From positions 1-32,023 of the forward strand of contig JAGONT010000026.1 in NCBI GenBank assembly GCA_017992885.1: a stretch of DNA of 32,023 nucleotides. Direction: 5' to 3'. Source of the stretch: Alphaproteobacteria bacterium (GTDB lineage Bacteria > Pseudomonadota > Alphaproteobacteria > UBA9655). The notes below the pieces were generated by a model. The model did not search any database and was not told where the DNA came from. It saw nothing but the letters and a program-made list of their open reading frames with translations. Positions 16,880 through 24,187 of this stretch are shown here, in pieces. The number at the start of each line of letters is the position of its first letter. The first letter of the stretch is position 1. Position numbers and translations under genes: made by a program.

Positions 16880-17803
16880 ATGGGACTACAACTTATTTCA
16901 TACGACACAAATTACAATTTTGTTGCTAAAAAAAATATTATTTTTGGCATTCTGATTGCTATAGCTGTCGCCTGTCTCGGCTCAATTTTTATTCATGGTT
17001 TTAATTATGGAATTGATTTCAAAGGGGGTCTTTTATTAGAAATTCGTACACATGCCCCTGCAGATACCGCTCAATTACGGACAGATTTAAGTAGCCTTGT
17101 CCACGGAGAAGTGACGCTTCAAGAATTTGGATCGCCAAATGATGTCTTGATTCGTGTAGAGCGTCAACCTGGCGGAGAAGAAGAACAGCTGGCCGCTTTA
17201 AGTAAAATTAAAGAAAAACTGGGATCCAGCGTAGATTATCGTCGTGTCGATTCCGTAGGTCCAAAAGTTAGCGCTGACCTGATTCGTAATGGGATATATG
17301 CTGTCATTTGGGCGCTGATAGCTATGCTTGTTTATATCTGGTTTCGCTTCGAATGGCAGTTTGGGGTTTGCTCAGTAATCACCCTCAGCCATGACGCCTT
17401 AATCGTCCTTGGCTTTTTTTCACTTTTTCAATTTGAATTTAATGAGACAGCAATTATTGCCGTGCTGATTACGGTAACCTACTCTATCAATGATACGGTT
17501 GTGATTTACGATCGCATTCGGGAAAATTTACGAAAATTTAAAAAGATGCCTCTTTCTGAGCTTATTAATCTCAGCATTAATGAAACTCTCTCTCGAACAA
17601 TTTTAACCTCTACCACAACCCTTCTCTCTCTTTTAGGGCTCTATTTCTTTGGCGGACCTGTGATTGCCTCTTTCAGCCTTCCCATTCTTATCGGCATTGC
17701 CGCAGGAACCATTTCCTCCATTACTGTGTCAGCCCCTCTTCTATTGCATATGCACTTGCGGACAGATCAAGTGCTTACCTCTGCAAGTAATAAAGAGAAA
17801 TAA
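16880..17803 (+). CDS. secF: Protein translocase subunit SecF
   Basis: The 307-residue partner of SecD shows the N-terminal helix, NYGIDFKGGLLLEIRT near residue 47, the periplasmic loop, DSVGPKVSADLIRNGIYAV near 132 and YSINDTVVIYDRIRENLRKF near 207, plus six membrane helices in total. The start codon is preceded by GAGAGGCCTCC, in which the Shine-Dalgarno bases are immediately followed by their own complement. It is the last gene of the secretion block and ends facing the converging LRR gene. Confidence 0.98.
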   Translation: MGLQLISYDTNYNFVAKKNIIFGILIAIAVACLGSIFIHGFNYGIDFKGGLLLEIRTHAPADTAQLRTDLSSLVHGEVTLQEFGSPNDVLIRVERQPGGEEEQLAALSKIKEKLGSSVDYRRVDSVGPKVSADLIRNGIYAVIWALIAMLVYIWFRFEWQFGVCSVITLSHDALIVLGFFSLFQFEFNETAIIAVLITVTYSINDTVVIYDRIRENLRKFKKMPLSELINLSINETLSRTILTSTTTLLSLLGLYFFGGPVIASFSLPILIGIAAGTISSITVSAPLLLHMHLRTDQVLTSASNKEK

Positions 17804-17821
17804 AGATAAAGAGAAATAAAG
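17791..17821 (+). repeat. Short tandem duplication over the secF stop codon
   Basis: TAAAGAGAAATAAAG occurs at 17791-17805 and again at 17807-17821, a 16-base period. The first copy contains the secF stop. It looks like a replication-slippage duplication without coding effect. Confidence 0.7.
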
Positions 17822-17998
17822 CTTAAAATTTATTAGAAAAGCTTCTAAAGAGGGCAATAATTTTTTTGAACATCCTTGAGCTTTAACTCTAAGTCAAAAA
17901 TCTTTAGAAGTGGGCATCTTACAAATTACACCGGAACTTAAAAAAACACCTCAAAGCGAAATGAGTCTATACAAATGATCGCTCAAGGACGAATAAAA

Positions 17999-18035
17999 AA
18001 GACCCCAACAGCTTACCGTCGAGGTCTGGAGTCTT
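17999..18035 (-). terminator. Probable terminator of the LRR gene
   Basis: Read on the minus strand, AAGACTCC and GGGGTCTT pair (one mismatch or wobble) across a 21-base loop and are followed by a run of T corresponding to AAAAAA at 17995-18000. It starts 20 bases past the LRR stop codon. The plus-strand gap from secF (17804-18054) contains no recognisable gene. Confidence 0.5.
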
Positions 18036-18054
18036 CAGATTTAGAAGAAAAAGT

Positions 18055-20429
18055 TCAACCTTTCCTTCTAAGTTCAGGGAAAAGTTTTAACCAAAGGCGG
18101 TCAAAAAGAGATAAGTGACTATTTCCTCGGTATGTTTGTAACATATGAGACGCTTCATCTGGTCTATTATAATATCTGATATCGTCAGAACGACCTTCCC
18201 TGAAAGAATAGAAAGGGAACACAAAACCTCTATAGAGTCTATCTGCCTCTTCTAGAGAAAAAAAAGTTCTTTTGTGAGGAGAATAAAGAGCATGAGAGTC
18301 TCTACTCATTATCTCACAAGAAATATCTTTTAGAGCTTCACTAATGTTTTGTTTTGGTTCGGCCCCATGCGCGCATAGATATCTTAGACAGAGCAGCTGG
18401 TACATACGAGCTGTTTCTTCAGAAAAACCCTTGGTGTGAAGATCTTGGAAATAGGCGTTAGACTGAAGTTCTTTTTCTGCAAACTCTGTTTGTGCAAGAG
18501 AAAAGATGTCAGGCGAAGGATTTTGACCCTTAACCACGACTAAACGCCCTTCAATTGAAGCAAGCATGCCCGCTCTTATCCAACTCGCATAATGACCTTC
18601 TTCGCTGCTTAGATTCGTAAATTCTTCTGAAACTTTAATGTTATTCAGAATTTCATGGCATCGCTTGACTTCGTAGCTTGCCCGTTGAAGGCAAAGTTTT
18701 TTTGTTTGTGAATCGTAGGGTACTTCGCTATGGGGGTAACTCATAGGTTTAGAAGAGCGAAGATACTCTGCTGCTTGTGTTACTATCCTGCGGAGGTAAA
18801 TATCGGTAGCCTTTGTAAGAGGTCTCTCTGTAAGAGGTATTTTCTTTAACATCTCATCATAGCATGATTGTTCTATCGCTATAGAAGGTAATTCTCTTTT
18901 CAACATTCCCATATTCGTCCATAATTGTCTGAGCGCAGCCAGATGTCCTACATCTGTGATAACTGTGCCATTCAGATTAAGATCCCACAAATCTTTTAAC
19001 CTAACCAAAGATGATATATCTGTGATTTTTGTCTCTCCCAGGCTAAGACGCTGCACTTTGTCAGGTATGTGTGATACATCTGTGATGGCTGTGCGACTCA
19101 GGAAAAGACCCAGCAATTGGCCAGGCAGGTGCGATACGTCAGTGACGGCTGTGCCACTCAAGCTAAGGTATTTCAAATTTGGTAACAAAGCCAAAGCTGA
19201 GACGTCTATAACGGCTGTGCCAGATAGTTTAAGATCTTCCAACACTGGTAACTCAAAAAGAGGCGATACGTCTGTGACAGGTGTGTCATCCAAGTCAAGA
19301 TCTTCCAACGCTAATAACCCAGAAAGAGGCGCTAGGTTTACAACTCTTGTGCCACTCAGATTAAGATCTCTCAACGCTAGTAACGGAGAAAGAGGCGATA
19401 CGTCTGTAATGGCTGTATCGCTCAAGTCAAGATCTTCCAACGCTAATAACCCAGAAAGAGGCCTTATATTTGTAACACCTGTTCTGTGCAAACCAAGCCG
19501 TGTCAACCTTGCCAAGGGACAAATAAAGGAGAGGTCTGTAACGCCTGTCAGACCCAGTTGAAGCTCTTCTAACCTTTTTAAGCCAGAAAGAGGGGATACA
19601 TCTGTAACATCTGTGCCAGACAGGTTAAGAAACCACAAATTAGATTGAGTCATTACGATATGCTCAAGTTGCTTTAAGGAGGGAGTAAAGGAAAGAGTTA
19701 GGTCACCAAATTGTGTACGTGAACGATTTAAAATTTTGTAAAGCTCTTCTGGAGTGTCTACGACTTGTTGCTGGTCACTTATTTTACGACTGGCGGCGGG
19801 GTCAATTCGAATTGTATATTGTAGATTAATGCTTAAATTTGGATGTGATGAAGGGCGAAAAATGTCAGAATGTGCCTTTGCATTTGTGCTCTTTTCCTCC
19901 CCACTTCTAAAAACAGCCTCTACATTTCTTACATTTGTGGAACTCAAATCAAGATATTCCAGATTGTTCAACGCAACCAGAGGCACTATCTCGTGAGTTG
20001 TCACGTCTGTGTCACTCAAGTCAAGATTACGTAAAAATGGCAATAGATTTGTAAGATGAGAGAGCTGATCTACAGTCGGTGTAAAATTAAACTTTAACCC
20101 CGAAATGGCGAACTCCGGTTTCTCTAAAATGGCATTAAACTCAAGAGGCGAGTTGACTATGAAATTTCGTGCCTGTTGAAGAGAGTGCCCTTGACCATCA
20201 TTCTCGCTTCTCTCGGCCCAGTTTAAGGCGCGAAGTCCTAGAGAGGGAGACTCTGGTGCGTCTGTACTGCACGGCAGGGAGCTGATGAAGAAGAGCTTGG
20301 CTGTTGCGGAGAAGACATTAGCGATTGTGATGCGGAAGATGCACCCGCATCGTCATTATCATCCAACATTGCCATTGAGGAAGAACTTGTAAAAAGACAA
20401 AACAAAAATAAATAATATTTCATAATCAT
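18055..20429 (-). pseudogene. Large exported leucine-rich-repeat protein, broken by a frameshift
   Basis: A signal peptide frame starts at the ATG at 20429 (MIMKYYLFLFCLFTSSSSMA, then MLDDND) with an AGAAGG site and runs through a serine/proline-rich stretch, stopping at 20238. A second frame, offset by one base, is open from before 20280 to 18055. It reads DAPESPSLGLRALNWAERS, then LQQARNFIVNSPLEFNAILE, then at least 13 LRRs, then an unrecognised helical C-terminal domain of about 270 residues. The pre-LRR segment (SPLEF...FTPTVDQL) is repeated later as TPEELYKILN...FTPSLKQL, proving both parts belong to one gene. The break lies near 20265-20285. With the shift repaired the product would be about 790 residues. 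Internalin-like adhesion or host interaction is inferred. A TTG at 20043 is an unlikely start. Confidence 0.75.
18935..19640 (-). repeat. LRR-coding repeat array with about 66-base period
   Basis: Eleven consecutive LRR units, such as LDLSDTAITDVSPL and LNLSGTRVVNLAPL, are encoded by DNA that repeats about every 66 bases (22 codons), drifting to 60-69 toward the C-terminal side. Nearly identical blocks recur, for example GATACGTCTGTGA at several unit boundaries. Such arrays can gain or lose units by recombination. Confidence 0.75.
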
Positions 20430-20600
20430 ATAACCTTCTTTGAAATTAAAAACAGTACTGCACTTCACTTTTTATATAAAGTGAAATTTATATCTTAATA
20501 AAAGAATCTGATTCTATATATTAAGAATGAATAACATCTTCATTAATATTTGATCCATAATGTCAAAATACAACTCCCTCGTCAATTAAATTCAATTTAT

Positions 20601-20999
20601 ATAAATAAACCGCCAATAGGGGTTTTAGGGATGGCCGCTTTTGCCTACCCTCTTTTTCTGTTTATGGGGCCCACGCCAACTCTTGGGAGCATTCTCATCA
20701 CTCAGCTTATTCTCAGTGTATTTGCAATTTCTTATGCAGCCCCTACCTCTGCTTTACTCGTTGACCTTTTTCCTGTTAACGAACGATACAGTGGGATTGC
20801 TTTTAGTTATTCACTTGGCCACGCGATTTTTGGGGGATTGACCCTCATTATTTTAACAACATTGGTTCAGTCCTTCGGGTTTACCTTTGCTCCGGCTATA
20901 TGCCTTATCTTAAGTTGCCTTTTAGGATCAACCGTACTCTATAAAAATTCTAGCTCCTCAGTGAGCCAATATCAGCAGAAGTTAAGGCCTCAATCGTAA
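20601..20999 (+). pseudogene. MFS transporter (MHS/ProP-like), C-terminal fragment
   Basis: From about 20610 the frame reads IGVLGMAAFAYPLFLFM, then TSALLVDLFPVNERYSGIAF and SYSLGHAIFGGLTLIIL, then another hydrophobic helix and a hydrophilic tail. This matches the last four or so membrane helices of metabolite-proton symporters of the ProP/KgtP type, where LFP--RYSG is conserved. The first eight helices are missing. The upstream 80 bases are AT-rich with no sign of the rest, so this is a truncated relic rather than a small gene, although the frame itself is undamaged. Confidence 0.65.
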
Positions 21000-21160
21000 C
21001 GCACACTAGCCGTCACTTTTCTAGCAGATAATATGCTTCTTTCCAAAAGGTTGGGAGGTATTTGAATAGCTTCAGTTAAGGAACGAGCGCGTTAAAATTG
21101 AAAATGAATCCTCTCCGGCAAAGCCGTAAGTATTCAATGTGAACCGCTCAAAGTGGTTTA

Positions 21161-21226
21161 GATATTAAACGAGATATCAAATGCCGCTCTATTATTGAAC
21201 CTATCATTGGTCATGCAAAAAACTGA
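21161..21226 (+). pseudogene. IS transposase fragment with RRSxIEPxIGH-type motif
   Basis: Twenty-one codons read DIKRDIKCRSIIEPIIGHAK plus N and a stop. The IEPIIGH segment matches the catalytic-glutamate region of IS5/IS1182-type transposases, normally RRSAIEPVIGHLK. The remainder has decayed beyond recognition. Confidence 0.55.
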
Positions 21227-21254
21227 GCCCTTCAGTCTGTATTAAAAAATTCCG

Positions 21255-21282
21255 TTGACATTTATTTAATTCAATCTATATC
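21255..21282 (+). promoter_or_regulatory. Predicted promoter of the 747-residue protein gene
   Basis: A perfect TTGACA -35 box and TATATC are spaced 16 bases apart, about 140 bases before the start codon. It lies just after the transposase remnant, so the promoter could have been brought or exposed by that element. Confidence 0.5.
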
Positions 21283-21420
21283 CTGTTTTTGAAATCAAAA
21301 ATTTAATTCAATTTTTAAATTTATTAATAATAAAAAATTTTATTAAATTAAAACATAAAAAATAAAACAAGTCTTTATAGAATGTATTTTTATTTTAAAT
21401 TTTAAATAATAATAAAAAAA

Positions 21421-23664
21421 ATGAGAAACCTGACCATGAGAAAATTAATAAAATTTTTCCTTATATGGGGACACTTATTCCTAATAACACTTTTTATGCC
21501 TCTCTCGGCTTGTTTTAGCATGGAGAGTGAGGATGAAGGAGAAAAGCAAAGCTTAATTCAAAAGAAATCTACAGAAATAGAGATATTCATAGACTCAAGC
21601 GATGAGGAACAAGACAAGAGACACATAACCGAGGAAAGAAAAGATCCACCAAAAAGAAAGAAAAGTCAAAAAAATAAAACTGAGATAGTGACTGTAGTAC
21701 CAATAAATATAGAGGGAGAGGAGAACAAAAATAGATTCTTAAACTCGAATATTGATAATCTGGTCAGTAGTATAAATTTGCAAATGGCACATTTTGGAAT
21801 CTCTACTCTATCGACCGTTCGAATATACACATTAGACTCTGATGATGATAGTTTTAACACTTTCGCTCAAAACATGGATGAAGCTTTTTTTCGATCGTCC
21901 TCAAAGAAAGTAAAGGCAGCAAGAGCGCTTGGTAGCCTTTATGGATTCGGTGTTCCTCTTGCGATGTCGGGCCTTATCATGGGGGCTATTGGGGACGTGA
22001 CAAGAGCTATCAATCCGGCCCTTAATCCTATCCTATCATACGGCATCATTTTGCCAACAACCTTTCCCGTAGCTCTGCGCGTAGGGTACCAGCGAGCCGG
22101 AGCAATAGCTACATCTGTCTTTGGAGAAAGAAAATATGCGCATACAGCCAACGACGAAGAAGATACGGATTCAAAACCGCATATCTCAACTAAAAACCTT
22201 GCACACAGAACCGCTATTGTTCTTTGTACAGTAGGAGCCGGGTTAAATGCTTTAATCCCAACGGTATTAATGATTTCTGAGGAGGTTCCTTATTTTGATA
22301 CATTTGCTGCGATCAGTGCTCCCTTTATTTGGGGATTTTACGCAGATGCTTATTATACAATGGGACAACATTGTCTTAGAAATTTCTTTAATTTTTATTC
22401 TTATCATACGCCTAATCGTTCCATAAAAGAACATGCTTTATCAACAGGAATTGATCGATTCTTAGACCTCATTAATCATCCGAAGAAGACATTTAAGGAA
22501 GATTCAGACAATTTGGTTAACATAGCTTACAATACTTTTTTTGATGTTTTAAAACGACAGTCTTCAAGGTTAAAAGCAAATCAAAAGCATGTTGAGAAAA
22601 AAAATAATGTACTCGAGGGAATGCTTACAGAAAAGGAAATTATGCTCTTTAGCATTCTCTTAGTAACAGATTTAACGCGAGAAGATGACTCAATTTTCTA
22701 TCAGAGCTTTGGCGAGAGAGTGGAAGAGAGTGAGGAAAAAAAGGACTCAAATGTCTATCACGGCATTGATGATATAAAGGAAGAGAGTGAGGAAGAAAAG
22801 GACTCAAATGTCTATAGCGATATTGATGATATAAGGGAAGTAAATATGGGAGAAGATAGCAAGAGGGAACAAGAAATAGAATTATTACCGTTAGTAAATG
22901 TTTCATCTTCAAAAGAACCACAATATAACGTAGAAAATTTACAAAAAACCATTAAAGACCTAAGAAAAAAAATCCAAAACCTAAATGAAACCACTGAGAG
23001 AGAGGAGGCTTTTAAAAAAGATTTAGCAGCTACTCGCCCCCTCTGGAAAGAAGCGTTTATGGAGACGCTAAGTCAACTTATGGTGGGAGCCGCTTATTAT
23101 GGACGCATTGAGATTTTACAAACCACTATCGAACAAATTCTTATAGCTACTGGCGTTGATCCTGCAACTTCTGCCAATATTGCTTACGCTGTTGCAATAT
23201 CAGAGGTTTCCTTTAGAACATTAGTTGAAACAAAAGTTCATAAGGAAGAATTTAAAGGGTGGCTAAGTGTTTTTTCTCTCAAAAAATTGACCAATTTAAC
23301 TTTTCTAAGAAAAGCTGCGAATCTTTCTGCAGCCCTTGACGGGATTATTTATACTCTTCCCAGCATTCTTGTGGGCCTTACCGCTTTTCAAGATTATTCT
23401 ATATCAGCACAAGCTGCTCTTATTGCGCCTTGCGCGATTCTTGATTTCAATATATTTTCCAAGCTTTTTAGTAGGCATAATAATGCTATAATTACGGGAG
23501 CAGCCACGGTAAGAAAGAGTCAGTCTCAGTGCACTCTTGGAAAAAGAGCTCACCTGAATCGATGGGCACAATTAGCAAAAGAAACTCTCCCTAAGTTTGA
23601 TGACAGAACTATTTCTATCCTCTATGAAAAACTTATGAAAGGTATTAGAGAGAAACACACTTAA
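21421..23664 (+). CDS. Large exported/membrane protein of unknown family (747 residues)
   Basis: I do not recognise this protein. An N-terminal signal sequence (LIKFFLIWGHLFLITLFMPL then SACFS) is followed by MESEDEGEKQ and a charged, low-complexity region to about residue 95. Two hydrophobic modules follow. The first (about 165-325) includes LAMSGLIMGAIGDVTRAINP and ISAPFIWGFYADAYYTMGQH. The second (about 540-690) includes LSQLMVGAAYYGRIEILQTT and SAALDGIIYTLPSILVGLTA. Between them is an acidic, coiled-coil-prone linker with an exact-period tandem repeat. The modules look like a duplicated multi-helix unit, inferred by eye. Neither possible start (21421 or the ATG at 21436) has a Shine-Dalgarno sequence. 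A surface or host-membrane role is plausible but unproven. Confidence 0.65.
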   Translation: MRNLTMRKLIKFFLIWGHLFLITLFMPLSACFSMESEDEGEKQSLIQKKSTEIEIFIDSSDEEQDKRHITEERKDPPKRKKSQKNKTEIVTVVPINIEGEENKNRFLNSNIDNLVSSINLQMAHFGISTLSTVRIYTLDSDDDSFNTFAQNMDEAFFRSSSKKVKAARALGSLYGFGVPLAMSGLIMGAIGDVTRAINPALNPILSYGIILPTTFPVALRVGYQRAGAIATSVFGERKYAHTANDEEDTDSKPHISTKNLAHRTAIVLCTVGAGLNALIPTVLMISEEVPYFDTFAAISAPFIWGFYADAYYTMGQHCLRNFFNFYSYHTPNRSIKEHALSTGIDRFLDLINHPKKTFKEDSDNLVNIAYNTFFDVLKRQSSRLKANQKHVEKKNNVLEGMLTEKEIMLFSILLVTDLTREDDSIFYQSFGERVEESEEKKDSNVYHGIDDIKEESEEEKDSNVYSDIDDIREVNMGEDSKREQEIELLPLVNVSSSKEPQYNVENLQKTIKDLRKKIQNLNETTEREEAFKKDLAATRPLWKEAFMETLSQLMVGAAYYGRIEILQTTIEQILIATGVDPATSANIAYAVAISEVSFRTLVETKVHKEEFKGWLSVFSLKKLTNLTFLRKAANLSAALDGIIYTLPSILVGLTAFQDYSISAQAALIAPCAILDFNIFSKLFSRHNNAIITGAATVRKSQSQCTLGKRAHLNRWAQLAKETLPKFDDRTISILYEKLMKGIREKHT
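22722..22835 (+). repeat. 57-base tandem repeat, two copies, inside the 747-residue protein gene
   Basis: Two adjacent 57-base units encode EESEEKKDSNVYHGIDDIK and EESEEEKDSNVYSDIDDIR. They differ at only a handful of bases and keep the frame at 19 codons each. This points to recent duplication in the acidic linker. Confidence 0.85.
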
Positions 23665-23825
23665 GTATATCGTACTTAAAGAATAGACAAAATCGATTTT
23701 TTATCTTCTAAAAATCAACATCCTTGAATTATTTAAAAAAATAAATTGAATTTAATTAATTAACGATTTATTTATATCTATTGTATAGATTAAGAAATGA
23801 AGAATAATTTTTTAAGGAGAAAAAC

Positions 23826-24005
23826 ATGAAAACTTTCAATATACTGATGATCTGCGGCCTCTTTATGTTAAATAACGTAAGTATAGCCTTCGCGAATCCG
23901 ACCTTTAGTGGGGAACATAGACTTAATCAGCACATGCTTGAAAAGACGCACTTTACCAACCAAGCTAAAAGTTGCAAGCCTACAGATCCTAGCGCTTGCT
24001 CATAA
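23826..24005 (+). CDS. Exported 59-residue peptide of unknown function
   Basis: This short gene has a strong AAGGAGA site five bases before its ATG and encodes a signal peptide (MKTFNILMICGLFMLNNVSI then AFA) followed by a mature peptide of about 35 residues: NPTFSGEHRLNQHMLEKTHF, then TNQAKSCKPTDPSACS. The only two mature cysteines lie eight residues apart at the C-terminus and could form a disulfide loop. I know no homologue. A perfect hairpin downstream and good translation signals argue that it is real. The 160-base gap before it is very AT-rich, with a possible TTAACG-18-TATAGA promoter. Confidence 0.6.
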   Translation: MKTFNILMICGLFMLNNVSIAFANPTFSGEHRLNQHMLEKTHFTNQAKSCKPTDPSACS

Positions 24006-24057
24006 GAAATTTGAAATATTAAAGTTCCGAAACATCCTTGCTGATCTGAAGAAATAA

Positions 24058-24098
24058 TCATACAACCCGTCATTTTTAAGTATTGACGGGTTGTATGA
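24058..24098 (+). terminator. Perfect 15-bp hairpin after the 59-residue peptide gene
   Basis: TCATACAACCCGTCA (24058-24072) and TGACGGGTTGTATGA (24084-24098) are exact complements around an 11-base loop. There is no T run after the right arm, so termination may be inefficient or need another factor; the symmetry would also serve the converging sulfatase gene. Confidence 0.6.
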
Positions 24099-24187
24099 CG
24101 AGGATTACAGAAACCCTTGGAATAGACTTTTACCGAAGAGAAAACAACGGGCGCCCTTTATATGGAGCACTCCATTTTTTCTTACCC

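Larger units (their letters stand above)
21000..21420. other. Gene-free stretch with transposase tail and AT-rich leader
   Basis: Apart from a transposase fragment at 21161-21226 and a promoter at 21255-21282, I see no gene. The last 130 bases are extremely AT-rich and would form the untranslated leader of the 747-residue protein. Confidence 0.6.

Noticed and set aside
18956..19561. Plus-strand open frame of 201 codons with repeats
   Set aside because: It is antisense to the LRR array; its periodicity simply mirrors the LRR repeats, and it has no credible start signals.
18935..19640. CRISPR-like regular repeats
   Set aside because: The 66-base periodicity is protein-coding LRR sequence with diverged units and no unique spacers between identical repeats.
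24164..24180. Hairpin ATGGA-GCAC-TCCAT followed by TTTTTT on the plus strand
   Set aside because: A five-base stem is too weak to call a terminator, and it lies in or beside the 3' end of a minus-strand gene.
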